Assembly: GCA_958450365.1 (NCBI GenBank)
Contig: CAUEEP010000934.1
Span: forward strand, 1,887,501-1,951,500
Direction of reading: 5' to 3'
From: Mesorhabditis belari
Lineage: Eukaryota; Nematoda; Chromadorea; Rhabditida; Rhabditidae
DNA length: 64,000 bases
Shown here: in pieces, positions 22,500 through 33,718 of the stretch
Numbering within the stretch: position 1 is the first letter of the stretch
How the letters are laid out: each line of letters begins with the position of its first letter
The notes under the pieces: model-generated
Seen by the model: only the letters and a program-made list of their open reading frames with translations
Told to the model about the DNA's origin: nothing
Database searches by the model: none
Program-made: the position numbers and the translations under genes

Positions 22500-23290
22500 T
22501 TGTAATCCCATCAAATCACTCTAGCCGGGTGATTTTTATTCTTTTTATAATAAAATCAGCGATATTAAAATAAAAAAAACAGGTGGTTGCCGTAAAAAAT
22601 TTTTTATCGTCACCCGGCCGTGATTAATACCCCCTCTGTGTCCCTGAAAGTGTCCAAATTACGACTTTAGCTGCTCGCCTTTACGTCTTTGAAAATTCAC
22701 AAAACTAATTCACAAAACTACTTCCAAGAATTTCTCAAAAGCTATTTTGCAGAGAAAAAAAAACAAGCCTTTTAATAATTTAATTAGAAATTTAATTCGA
22801 AATTTTGTTGGTGGCGGTATTATTTTCAAAAAAACGTTTGGAAAAATGTAAAGACTGTAATTTGTAAAAGCTTTCTTCAAGCTAATATTTGAATATTTTA
22901 ATCAGTTGAGTAAAGCCAACTTTTTCAGCGTCTTTTTTCGAATAGAATCTTGCGAGAATTGAGCACAGAAGATCCAAAAATTGAGCGTTATACGGTGTGA
23001 TGAATGGTTTAACGAAGAAACGATTCGCGAAATGAGAGGCTAACTTTTTCTGTGCTCTCAACGAGAGTGAAGCTGAGGAGAAACCTGGAATGTGCCTTGA
23101 CTCTTATATTAATGCTTCCTAGACTCTTACATTAATGCTTCTTAGACTCTTACATTAATGCTTCTTAGACTCTAAAAGTTTCCTAAAAGAAACACTTGTG
23201 GGAACACTGACTAAAGCTGAATGGAGAAGCAATGATATGGAATGATATTGAATGAAATTGAATGATATTGAATCGTTCCCTTCCCTCCCC
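22500..23290. other. Intergenic DNA, no gene recognised
   Basis: AT-rich, with a short tandem of TTAGACTCTTACATTAATGC-like units at 23097-23170 and AATGATATTG repeats at 23230-23272. Confidence 0.5.
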
Positions 23291-23295
23291 CCCCC

Positions 23296-23644
23296 ACATC
23301 GGCGCGAAAATGCGTTTTCTATAGGATTTTTCTGGGAGTACCTTTTTTAGATGCGGAAAATTGTGCTGATTCCGAATCTGAAGGAATTTTCCAAATCCCT
23401 CTGACAGAAATTTTTTAAATTGAGTTTTAGCAGTTTTTTGGTCATTTTGTATGGGAAATTTTGTGGTACCCTGCAGTTTGGAGCTCGTAACTCGACAACG
23501 AGGGTCTAGAACCAAAAACGAAGGAGTAGGTCTTATTCTAGAGATTCTTACGAACATTTTGATGCAAAAATCATAAAATTTGCTCAACTCTACAAAAAGT
23601 TATAAAAAATTAAAACGCATTTTTGCCTTATTTCGCGCCGATGT
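23296..23644. mobile_element. Inverted-repeat element set between poly-C tracts
   Basis: The left end reads ACATCGGCGCGAAA and the right end is its reverse complement (TTTCGCGCCGATGT). The inner arms also match (AAATGCGTTTT at 23313-23323 against AAAACGCATTT near 23611). Long C runs abut both sides (about 10 C on the left, 17 C on the right), as if the element had inserted in a C tract. The only open frame (23183-23587, minus) crosses the ends and is not a recognisable protein. Confidence 0.55.
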
Positions 23645-23663
23645 GCCCCCCCCCCCCCCCCCT

Positions 23664-23728
23664 TTAAGGCCAACTATTTTACCACAATGAATTGAACCTC
23701 AACCTGCAATCGATCTTATCAACGATTA
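23664..23728. repeat. 65-bp dispersed repeat, copy 2
   Basis: Exact copy of 13170-13234, directly after the right poly-C tract. See copy 1. Confidence 0.8.
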
Positions 23729-24365
23729 AAATAAAAGCTTTACTAGATAATACGATAGACTACGCTAATTTTTCGAAAATTAACACCTTTTAGAAAACAC
23801 TGTTGACTTGGAATTGGAATTGTTTCTGGAATTGAAATTGAAATTGAAATTGGAATTGTTTCTGAAATTGTTTCTGGAATTGAATTTTGATTCGAATCGA
23901 AGAATTAGATCTTCATTTCGATTTGTAATTAATAAGGATTTAGGGTTTTCCCGTAAATGTCTCTAATAGTTGAGTCTTTCTCAACTTCAACTCACTCAAT
24001 GCCACATTCGAAGGCAATCGTTTCAAACGAACCCGGGAAAGAGAGAATTGGAAGAGACTTTACGGGGAATAGGATGGTTGAAATGGGCTTTTCTTGGGGA
24101 AAAGGGTAAGAAGTGAATGGAGAAAGGGATGAGCAATGGAGAGCCTTTTCTTGGGGACACTATTGCATAAGAGACAGAGCATCTTCATAAAATTTCAATA
24201 AATCTGTCTCAATGAAAGTCGGCGGATCTATTAACGATATTAGCTGCTGACTGGGTCAATTTGAAGTTCGATAACTTGGATTGAATCACTTTCGCTGAGC
24301 GGATTGAAACAATGGATTGTTTTTCGACTTTGGAAAATACCAACAGAGATCAAGAGATGAGCAGA
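23729..24365. other. Intergenic DNA, no gene recognised
   Basis: Contains a GGAATTGAAATTGAAATTG low-complexity patch at 23810-23885. Otherwise plain AT-rich sequence. Confidence 0.5.
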
Positions 24366-24733
24366 GCCTAAGCCAAGCCAAAGCAAAAGCAAAGCCAAAG
24401 CCTAAGCCTGAGCCTAAGCCAAAGCCTAAGCCTAAGCCTAAGCCTAAACTGGCCCAGATCCAGAAAATCGAGATTCAGCCCAAACCCAAATAGACTTAGT
24501 GGGCGGCGCTAGCCTTCGCACTAAGTCCAAGCCAAGCTTAAGCCTAAGCCAAACCTAAGCCAAAGCCAAGCCTAAGCCTAAGCCAAGCCTAAGCCAAGCC
24601 TAAGCCAAGCCTAAGCCAAACCTAAGCCAAACCTAAGCCAAACCTAAGCCAAGCCAAGCCAAGCCTAAGCCAAAGCAAAAGCAAAGCGTAGACCAAGCCA
24701 AGCCAAATCCAAGCCAAAGCCAAAGCCTGAGCC
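24366..24733. repeat. Degenerate interstitial telomere-like block (GCCTAA = TTAGGC complement)
   Basis: Nematode telomeres are (TTAGGC)n. Here the complementary hexamer GCCTAA occurs in exact runs (four in a row near 24423-24447) and in many one-base variants (GCCAAA, GCCTGA, ACCTAA), in two blocks split by non-repeat DNA at about 24448-24525. The mutated state indicates an old internal block. Confidence 0.75.
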
Positions 24734-25934
24734 TAAACCGTCTCCGATATCTTCCCCTCAGACCCATCCAATCGTAAACCCTCGAACCTCTTTTGGGGTC
24801 TCCCTGGCCCATCCTTCCCCCACCCCCTCCATTTCCACTAAAGGATGTGCACAACTCTTCCCCCCTTTTACTTCTTTTTCTTTTCTAGTGCCCCGGGAAC
24901 TTCTCCTTGTCCTTCTTCCTTCAAATCCTCCCCTCTAAAATCGATGTGTTTTGCGGCCTTTCCTCTTGCCATTTCCCCTACTTTTCAGCCATTCCGAAAA
25001 TTTTGTTCACCTTCTGGAATAAATTTTTCTAGAATCTGGATCTTTCCATTGTATGCTAATCCTTTCCATCGTATTTTCATCATCAACATTTTCTCTCTGT
25101 CATCCCTCAATCAATAACTACTGTCTTTAGAATTTTTGTCTTACTGGCACAGCAGAACAGAAAATAGAAAATAAATGATACAGATCTAGCAATGCTTGCA
25201 AAGCTACATCTCTAGCTAGGCTGTAAAGCTAGATATGTAGCTAGAGATTTAGCTTTACAACCATTGCTAGATATGCTATACTAGTTTCGTATCTAGATAT
25301 TTAACTACATGATACATATCTAGCAATGCTTTTAAACACACACACACACACACATCCTCGTACTTTTCAGTTATACTCCCCGCCACCCAAACAAATGTTT
25401 CCTTGCTTTTGTGGCTAATCAGAGAACCAAGACGCTCGTTGAGAAGATTTTGAAATGATCAATGATTTCCAGGGTTATTGACGTTAAAGACCTTTGCCCA
25501 AGTGACAACAGGCTAGACTAAATTAAACCGTTGTTGTGAATAGAGGTCCCAAACTGTTGTGAATAGAGGTCTTTAACCTCTGCCGAACTGAAATAGGCTA
25601 AATTCACAAATACATTGATGCATGATGGCCGCTAACCACATAGTACCGTTTTTGAAGATTTAAAGTGGAGGTATAACCGAAATGGAAAGGTGACGGGGGG
25701 TAGAACTGAAAAGTATTCACACCACCGTATAACAGATTTCTTTATGGCAACGAATCTAAAACGAATAGAGCATCAGATTCGGTGTATTCATAAAGCACAA
25801 AGTACACCTTTGATTTGCAAGCGAAGCAAAGCAAAGCAAAAAAAGGTGATTTCTTTGATGATTGATTGATGTTTATGCTTTGTTTATGCTATCAAATTTG
25901 TTTGATGATTGTTTTTTTTCTTGAAATACTGACG
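24734..25934. other. Intergenic DNA with simple repeats
   Basis: Pyrimidine-rich at 24740-24920. GCTAGATATGTAGCTAGAG-like words at 25185-25330 are internally palindromic. A (CA)n run lies at 25335-25355. The 90-codon open frame at 24845 is compositional and not supported as a gene. Confidence 0.5.
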
Positions 25935-26035
25935 AATGTAGCTGACAATGAGATCTTGACAATGATTAGAGTGTTGAGCTTCTGCGAAAACTTAGAAACT
26001 ATAAAATAGGCATCAACTCGGCTCTGTATTAGCAA
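25935..26035. mobile_element. Truncated copy of the GTAGCTGAC MITE (copy D)
   Basis: Matches the interior of the complete copy at 26191-26414 (GTAGCTGACAATGAGATCTT ... CATCAACTCGGCTC) but has neither terminal repeat. Confidence 0.7.
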
Positions 26036-26190
26036 TCTGTGCATTAGGCAAAAGCCGGTACATGAAAAACACTTTTAAATGGCGCACCGAACCCTCCAGG
26101 CCCACCAAATGAATTCTAGACTCATGCAGAAGGAGAAATCTTGGCCCAATTCTTTTCCTAACCCTTTCTTTCTTATTTCCTACTGATAAA

Positions 26191-26414
26191 ATACCGTATT
26201 CTCTCTAATAGTAGAGCACCTAGAGCGTTGCCTAAATTCCTCGAAATCTCGAGATCCGCTTATCAGAACCTATCGATGTGGGGTCGGAAAATGTAGCTGA
26301 CGATGAGATCTTGACGATGATTTGAGTGTTGAGCTTCTGCAAAAGATTGGAAGCCGTAAAATAGTCACCAACTCGGCTCGTCGGAGTTCACTACTATTAG
26401 CGAGGATACAGTAT
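26191..26414. mobile_element. Complete 224-bp MITE (copy A)
   Basis: Imperfect terminal inverted repeats of about 24 bp: ATACCGTATTCTCTCTAATA at the left, and the reverse complement of ATACTGTATCCTCGCTAATA at the right. It is non-coding. The interior contains CCTCGAAATCTCGAGATCCG and a single GTAGCTGACGATGAGATCTT segment. Family members occur at 25935, 26607 and 38402 (inverted). Confidence 0.8.
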
Positions 26415-26606
26415 TCAGCTTTGCGCGCGCTCCCAGGGGTTTTCGGCTATGGAGAATCTGACTTTTGGGTCTATTTTTAAGAAAGGGCGGGGCTTAAGTA
26501 GCAAATTCTTAGCTCAGCTAAGGTTAAGAAGTTGATCAATCAATAAAATTTGGGTTTTTTTAGGCAAAACGCAACTTTCGGTTCATTGCTTTCCCTAATT
26601 CCCGCT

Positions 26607-27083
26607 TCGCTTAAATTCCTCAAAATCTCGAGATCCGCTTATGAGAACCTATCGATGTGTAGCTGACGATGTAGCTGATGATGTAGCTGACGAACGTAGC
26701 TGACGATGTAGCTGACGATGTAGCTGACGAATGTAGCTGACGAATGTAGCTGACGATGTAGCTGATGATGTAGCTGATGATGTAGCTGACGAATGTAGCT
26801 GACGAATGTAGCTGACGATCGTAGCTGACGATGTAGCTGATGATGTAGCTGACGATGTAGCTGACGAATGTAGCTGACGAATGTAGCTGACGAATGTAGC
26901 TGATGATGTAGCTGACGAATGTAGCTGATGATGTAGCTGACGATGTAGCTGACGATGAGATCTTGACGATGATTAGAGTGTTGAGCTTCTGGGAAAAATT
27001 AGAAACTGTAAAATAGGCATCAACTCGACGGGGTCCATTATAGACTCTATTAGAGACTATTACTATTAGAGAGAATAAGGTAT
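26607..27083. mobile_element. MITE copy B with internal tandem expansion
   Basis: Shares with copy A the TTAAATTCCTC...CTTATGAGAACCTATCGATG segment, then the GAGATCTTGACGATGATTAG segment and the right terminal repeat (ACTATTAGAGAGAATAAGGTA). Between them, the piece that is single in copy A (GTAGCTGACGAT) is repeated about 24 times as 12- and 13-bp units (26655-26960). The left terminus is missing. Confidence 0.8.
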
Positions 27084-27193
27084 TTGTTCTCTTTGAACTC
27101 TTCAATTCGTAACCAACCATTTGATGCCTTTTCAGATGCCTTTTCAGAGAGAGGTGATCCCTTTTCTCTAGCCTATCAATCATCTAATGTGTC

Positions 27194-30100
27194 ATGGGAA
27201 ATCCCGTCTCCGTTTTCTCGTCGTCAACTTTTTTTTTCATAACTTGGCTCTTGTTTCAACGATTCGCTAACGCATCACTCCCATGCACGAAACCAATTCA
27301 AATTTATCACGAGAATCCAACGACTGGTGAGTTATTGCAAATGATTTTAGTATTTCAACAATCGTTACTGCTCAGGCTTACTGTTGTTGACAATAATTTG
27401 ATTTTTCAAAGCATTTAAAGTCATTCAAATGTCAGCCATTCAATTCTAGCAGCTTCTAGAAAGAGCTAAGCATTCAAATGCTTTCGATTAGCAATCGATC
27501 GATTAGCAATTAGCAAAGCAATCCTTATGCAAATTTCTAGGAGTTGTCTACTCACCAAATTGGCCAGATCCCTATCCGAATCGGGTGAACTGTGTCTACA
27601 ATTTGTCAACAACCGCTTCGAATGTGGTTTGTTTTATGTAAAGGACTAGTGCCTGGCTTCTGACTCAACTTCTGACTTCTTTGACTCAACTCAAAGATTC
27701 AGATTAATCAAATCCTTTAGCCCAACTTCTAGAATCCTTAAACCTTGCTAAAACTGACCCATTTTTCAGGTTCACTTAATCTTTTCCCATTTCGATCTCT
27801 CACCCCGTTCCCAACGTTCTCATCAATGTCTAGACGCGTATTTGATTATTATTGTCGTCGATCGACAAGGAAGACAACATATTGGTGAGTTGAATGAGAA
27901 GTTTAATGCGCTAGAAAGCTCTAGAAGCTCTAGAAGCTCTAGAAGCTCTAGAAAGCTCTAGAAGCTCTAGAAGCTCTAGAAAGCTCTAGAAGCTCTAGAA
28001 GCTCTAGAAAGCTCTAGAAGTTCTAGAAGCTCTAGAAACTCTAGAAGCTCTAGAAAGCTCTAGAAGCTCTAGAAGCTCTAGAAGCTCTAGAAGCTCTAGA
28101 AGCTCTAGAAGCTCTAGAAGCTCTAGAAAGCTCTAGAAGCTCTAGAAGCAAGCTCTAGAAAGCTCAGGCTCTTTAAAAAGTATACTCTTTGTTTGCAACC
28201 ACAAAAGACTCTCAAACTTCACCAAAACACAACAAAATCTCTCCTTTTTCATGTGTAAACAAAATTTGGCACACACGAAAGACAGCAAAAAAAAGTTATG
28301 TAAATTCGCCATCTTTCAGGCGATCGAATTTGCGGCGGCGATCAATTCGAGCGCGTTTTCGAGACGATGCAATCGAATGTGTGTTAGAGAAAAAGATATT
28401 GAATAGAATATGGATAAATGATATCGATTTGAATAGATTTAATATATAATAGATCATAATAGAGTGATTTTATTATCTATAAGCTCAAAGGGATCTTTCC
28501 GGTTAACGGGCGGTGGGTAAGTTTTTTGGCCTACTTCCAACTGATTTTTAGACATCTTACACTTGTCAGATCAGAAAGTTTTAAGAAGATTTAGATAGCT
28601 TAGAATGTCAGCTTTCAGAAAATAGTTGTTTTATCAAAAGTTATTATTAGGTTGTCCAATAAGTAATGCGTGTTACTTATTTCGAAACTATTGCGAAATC
28701 GCTTCGAGCAAATATATGCTCTGTTTAATCATCAGCATCTTGTGTTTATTTTTATATATTATTTTATTCATTTGCCTTTGCTTTATAATAGATATGTTGT
28801 TTTGCAGATGAAAGACAAAAAGTTTTTTGTCCGCGCATCAATGCTGTATGATTTCAAACGAGGTAAAACTGCAGCGGATTGCCATCGAACTATCTGAGCC
28901 GCATTTGGGGAGGACTCAATTTCAATCAGCCAGTGCCAGCGCTGGTTTAAACGATTTGCGGACGGAAACGAGTCAAAAGTGTTGACGAAGTGCAAAAATG
29001 GCTCGACGATTTCTTCTCATCGAAACCAGCTTCATTCTATTATGACGGACTTCACTCTTTGCTCGGACGATGGAGAAATGTTGTTGATTGTTGTGGAGAA
29101 TATATCGATTAATAAAGTTCTCTTTTGTTAATTTTGTGATATTTTGAAAATCGTGTCAAAACACGCATTACTTATTGGACAACCTAATAACAAAAATCTA
29201 TTTAAAATCGGGCTGCAAGTTGGCTAAGGAAGTTACCCTACCCTCCCCCTCCTCCTCCTGCTCCTGCTCCTCGTCCTCTTCCTCCTCCTCCTTCTCCTCT
29301 TCCTCCTCCTCCTCTTCCCCTCCTCTTCCTCTTCCTCCTGCTGCTCCAACTCTTCCTTCTCCTCCTGCTAACGCTGCTCCTCCTTCTCCTCCTGCTACTG
29401 CTGCTTCTCCTGCTCTTCCTCCTGCTGCTCCAACTCTTCCTTCTCCTCCTGCTAACGCTGCTCCTCCTTCTCCTCCTGCTACTGCTGCTTCTCCTCCTCT
29501 TCCTCCTGCTCCTTCTCCTTCTCCTCCTGCTGCTGCTCCTCCTCCTCCCCCGATATTCACTGCACCCTCCCGTTGACCAGAAAGATCCGCTTGAAGTCAT
29601 TTTCATCTTTTTTTTTGGCTAAAAATCTTCCAGCTATCGATTAACGAAGCTCAAAGATAACTAGAGCTAAAGAATATAGAATATCTAGAGCTGTAAACGA
29701 TTTGAATCTATTTTGGCCTTTTGCAAGATCTTTTCATCTTTAGATCCTTTAGATATTCAAGATTTTTAGATCCTTCTCGAGTTTGTCTCCTACACAAATA
29801 CTGTGCGAAGTGGCTTCAAAATCGAGTACCAATTCATCTCTGAAGGTGAAACAAATGTAAAAACAGATCAAAACCTGGTTTATTTGAGTATAGAACATTT
29901 GATATACCCCACCATTTTCCCATTGACAATCCAACTTTAAGCTCAAATATCTTGGTGTTCGGCTTTTCAATTTAAATAGTTTTTGTACCAATCGATAGAG
30001 AAAGACTTGGCACATCTAATAACACTAATAATTTATAGATTGAATAGCTCAACATCAAGCATTTTGAGCGCAAAGTTAGAATGGGAAAAGGGCGTGTTTA

Positions 30101-33100
30101 ATGTCTGATAAGCTTCACGCCTCATCTAGTATCTAGCTTGAAGTTTTGTCTGGTGATTCCTGGTTGGAAAATCCCTGTAAGTCAGTCACTCTATCTAAAG
30201 TTTGAAGTGCCTGGATGAGCCAGAAAGCAGGCTTGGGCTCTAGCTTCTGGCCAGTTTTAATCCTGTCTGTAAGTTAAGCCAGGTGAAAGCCGAATCAATC
30301 AAAGGGACTTTCTGTGGGCCAAACTCGTCCGATCAGTTATGGCTTACTAAGCCTTTTGCCATTAGTAAAAGCTTGAATTTTAAATGTATACCATATTTTC
30401 ATTTTTCTAGGCTCAATCCGGCAACCGACTTCCTTGTATTTTGATGCAGATCGAACCTATGAAGCTGCATGCGGTGGAAGGAATGAGGTTTACTATAGGT
30501 TTACTATAGCTTTCCTATAGGTTTACTATAGGCTTACTATGCTTTACTATAGCTTTCCTATAGCTTTACTATAGGTTTACTATAGCTTTACTATAGGTTT
30601 ACTATAGCTTTACTATAGGCTTATTATGCTTTACTATAGCTTTCCTATAGGTTTACTATGCTTTACTATAGCTTTCCTATAGGTTTACTATAGGCTTCCT
30701 ATAGCTTTCCTATAGGTTTACTATAGCTTTCCTATAGGTTTACTATAGGTTTACTATAGGTTTACTATAGGTTTATTATGCTTTACTATAGCTTTCCTAT
30801 AGGTTTACTATAGGTTTACTATAGGTTTACTATAGGTTTACTATAGGTTTCCTATAGGTTTACTATAGCTTTCCTATAGCTTTCCTATAGGTTTACTATA
30901 GGTTTACTATAGGTTTACTATAGCTTTACTAGAGCTTTACTATACCTTTACTATACCTTTACTATAGCTAAAGATATGATCTTTAGCTATACGAAAGAAT
31001 CAAATTAAAAACAGAAGCCTCCCAGTTACAAAAAAATAAAAATTTTCACGTTTTTTGTATACGAATAATTTGGTGCAAACAATACAAAAGCACAATCACT
31101 AAGCTTTAAATTTAGGGAAGAAAAGAATCCAAATCTAGAGCCAATAATCTAGCCGGGACCCCTTGACCGACTAAGATACATGGCTCTTAGCCTAGGCCAT
31201 GACGAAAATGAAAATACTTTCCAGGCGGGTACCCATTGGGGTGAGATCACGTCCCCCGGTTTCCCCCTCTCCTACCCGAAGAATATCTCGTGCTCGTGGC
31301 TTGTCCGCGTTGATCCGAGTCAACGCATCTACGTCCGCCTCATTCATCTCAACATCTCCGATATCAGTGAGTCTTTCTGTACCAGTAGTCCTTTTATAGG
31401 GACTGAGAATCAAAAAACATAATCGGCGCCGGGATTCGAACCCGGCACCTCTCGCTTGCCAAGGGAGTGCTCTACCAATGAGCTACGATGACCCAATTCG
31501 GATGCCGCCAGAAGAGGGTCTTATGCCTTGCTAGTCCAGCCAAAATTCGATAGACGATTCGTTCGGGATCAAAAATTTCGATATAACGATAGCTTGTCCC
31601 AAATTTTGTGCGTGGCTGCCCCGAATGGCCAATGATTGCGTTTGACCGGGCAGCCACGCAGAGATCAAGGGGGGCAACCACGCAGAGATATTTCAGATTT
31701 CAAATTCGTTGTATCAAAGGTACGCGATCATTTTTCATTTGCAGAAGAATGCGAATTTGGTGTGCTCTCGGTGGCGAATGGGTATCGCCATGAGTTGAAT
31801 GTGCAACGAAGAGACGATCGACGACTTGAGCACTCGGAAGCAAAGTGGGTGGAAGTTATTTGAGTCAAGACTGTAATAAGACCGTAATCCGAAGTCTAGC
31901 TCTTAGAGTAGATTTCCAGATTTTGTGGAAATCTCAAATTCTACGAGGAAGAGGGCCTTCGCTCGTACATCACAACAGGGAATCGATTGTTGATACGGTT
32001 GGATTTGAAGAAAAAACTTATCAAATCCAGTTGTCAGGTTCAAAACCGGCGCGCGGACACCGTTACGCGGTGATGACGAGTCGAAAGTCGGGTTTAAGGT
32101 AAATAAAGAAGATTCTAGTGATTAATTGAGTATCTTTACTCTTTCCAGTTGATCTGGACGGCGATCAACGCAATCATTGACGAGACATCGACCGGGATGA
32201 TTCAGTGAGTTTTTTAGTAGATCATTGAACTTTAATACTATACTATAACCCAGCTACAGTGCTTTTGGTACATACACTACAATACGATCCTTTACGATCC
32301 ATACACTACAATACGATCCCATTTCTAGCTTTCATTCTGGCTGTTTTGAGGATTCGATAAACCGAACTTTTTCCAATACCAACACTTGACCATTTTTCAG
32401 AATTCTTTGAGAAGTTGGGGTTCCTTTTAAGTCAATCAAAGAATCTTTCGATGTTGGCAGTCTCTTTCGATGTTGGCAGAATTGTTGGCAGTCTTTGGTG
32501 TCGTCCTTTACGATCTTCATTGAATCTTGATTTTTCTTGACTTGACCATTTTTCGAACAGAATTCTTTGAGAAGTTCGGGTTCCTTTTGAGTCAATCAAA
32601 AATCTTTTGTTGAATTGCTGGCAGTCTTTCGTCTCGTCCTTTACGATCTTCATTGGAGCCCGTTTCTTTGAAATGCTTCAGAGCGCGAAACAAATTTCCT
32701 CTTTTCTGCAAGATTCGAGATATCTCTGCGAGTGTTTTTCCTTGCTGATGAAGAGTAATAATGGCTGAACGCAGCTCTTAGATTTCATATCTTAAAAAAA
32801 AACAATCAAATCATCGAATTAATGAAGAAAAGAAAAGAAAAACAGAAAGCAGTTAAAGATAGAGAGAGTTAAAGAAGAAAGAGAAAGCGTCACCATAATT
32901 GTGGGACTCTGTACACTAGAATACAATCTGACGCAACGCCATTTGCCTTTACAAAAATTTCCGACCCAGGCCAGGCCTTGAAATTACGATTGAAATATCC
33001 TCTACTGTATACTACACAGTGTACAGCTCTTCACTACCCAACTTCACTACATTAGATTACAACCCTACTACAGTACTTTCAGAAATGAGCCCGCCTGCAA

Positions 33101-33718
33101 CGAGTTCACATGTCACGGTGGACTTCTCTGCGTCGAGCACGGTCAGGGAATCTGTCAGCCAAAGTACGTTTGAAAGCAAATTACAGTACAATTACCGTAT
33201 AGCGTACAATGAAGTTCAGATCCCAATTCTGCATTGACTCATCCCTTGTCTGCAACGGGGTCCCCAATTGTGCTGAAGGGGATTTCTCGGACGAGTTTCA
33301 CTGTAAGAGATATCGGCACTCTAAAGTACACTGTAAATTACAGAACGATACAGTACGCCACAGTACATAGTACACTAAAAGCACATTACAGTACTCTCTG
33401 TTCACTACAGTACACCTTTAAAATCTCAGGTCACTCAACGGAGATCTTCGTGAGCGGTGGAGCGGCTCTTTTCTGTCTCCTTCTCGTCATCGGCGCTGTC
33501 ATGTGTTGCGAGAGGGCAAGACGGAAATCAGCCATACAAAAAGTCGGTTGAAAATCGGGTACTCTAGTACTGTAGTCGACTAGATCCAAATAACTACAAT
33601 ATACAGTTTATTGCCCAATTTTCAGGCGCTCAGCAGCTCCGAACGTTCCTCATCAAACGCCCCCAAGAACGGGCGTCCCGTTTGGGAGGATCGGAAACCC
33701 CGACAACCGCAGCGATGA
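27194..33718 (+). CDS. sol-2: Neto/SOL-2-type receptor auxiliary protein (signal peptide, 2 CUB, LDLa, TM)
   Basis: Neto proteins are single-pass auxiliary subunits of kainate/AMPA-type glutamate receptors; nematode SOL-2 acts with GLR-1. Exons: 27194-27326, 27541-27626, 27780-27894, 28320-28378, 29770-29845, 30411-30487, 31225-31366, 31745-31844, 31920-31997, 32038-32098, 32149-32204, 33083-33163, 33220-33302, 33430-33542, 33626-33718; all phases agree (451 codons including stop). Residues 1-27 form a signal peptide. CUB1 runs from GVVYSPNWPDPYPNRVNCVY to FVSYTNTVRSGFKIEYQF, CUB2 from GEITSPGFPLSYPKNISCSW to VGFKLIWTAI. The LDL-receptor class A module is FTCHGGLLC...FCIDSSLVCNGVPNC...GDFSDEFHC. 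The membrane span is ALFCLLLVIGAVMCC, followed by a basic, short cytoplasmic tail. The domain order equals Neto; LEV-10-type proteins have five CUBs. Introns hold a mariner relic, a Tc-like relic, a tRNA-like sequence and several arrays. Confidence 0.85.
27912..28165. repeat. AGCTCTAGA minisatellite in sol-2 intron 3
   Basis: About 27 units of 9 or 10 bp (AGCTCTAGA with an optional extra A). The unit is made of two palindromes (AGCT and TCTAGA), so either strand can fold on itself. Confidence 0.95.
28647..29187 (+). mobile_element. Internally deleted mariner element (541 bp) in sol-2 intron 4
   Basis: Terminal inverted repeats start TTAGGTTGTCCAATAAGTAA and are near-perfect at both ends (28647-28675, 29158-29187), with TA at each flank. 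The plus strand from 28808 reads the mariner transposase N-terminus (FKRGKTAADCHRTI, stop, AAFGEDSISISQCQRWFKRF). An in-frame TGA interrupts it, and the catalytic domain is absent. Confidence 0.9.
29238..29563. repeat. Polypyrimidine (CCT/CTG-rich) tract in sol-2 intron 4
   Basis: Over 300 bases of CTCCTC/CTGCTC words, including a direct duplication of about 84 bp (29334 and 29418). Long strand asymmetry of this kind can form triplex DNA. Open frames in all registers are compositional. Confidence 0.9.
30487..30970. repeat. 11-bp minisatellite starting at a sol-2 splice donor
   Basis: About 44 units of GTTTACTATAG, CTTTACTATAG or CTTTCCTATAG. The array starts exactly at the 3' edge of the exon ending at 30487, so its first unit supplies the intron-6 donor GTTTAC. 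Confidence 0.95.
31421..31492 (-). pseudogene. tRNA-like sequence, cloverleaf with GGC anticodon (likely pseudogene)
   Basis: On the minus strand a full 72-nt cloverleaf can be drawn: D-arm GCTCATTGGTAGAGC, anticodon loop TTGGCAA (anticodon GGC, alanine by the code), and T-arm CCGGGTTCGAATCCCGG. The acceptor stem has two mismatches and the anticodon stem one. GGC alanine tRNAs are normally absent from eukaryotes. It lies in sol-2 intron 7 on the opposite strand. Confidence 0.55.
32330..32800 (-). pseudogene. Tc-type transposase N-terminal relic in sol-2 intron 11
   Basis: The minus strand reads a helix-turn-helix segment typical of Tc transposases (LRSAIITLHQQGKTLAEISR, then FKETGSNEDRKGR). 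A part of about 75 bp is duplicated in tandem (around 32385-32460 and 32540-32610), which scrambles the frame. No catalytic domain is present. Confidence 0.65.

Noticed and set aside
22173..22573. Overlapping open frames across the 17-bp array
   Set aside because: Both strands and several frames are open only because the repeat lacks stops.
24633..24854. Gly/Trp/Leu-rich minus frame
   Set aside because: Derived from the degenerate telomere-like hexamers.
26620..27183. 187-codon minus frame rich in SYISYIVSY
   Set aside because: It follows the expanded MITE array, not a coding gene.
29175..29606. Proline-rich and Arg/Ser-rich open frames
   Set aside because: Compositional readout of a polypyrimidine tract within a sol-2 intron.
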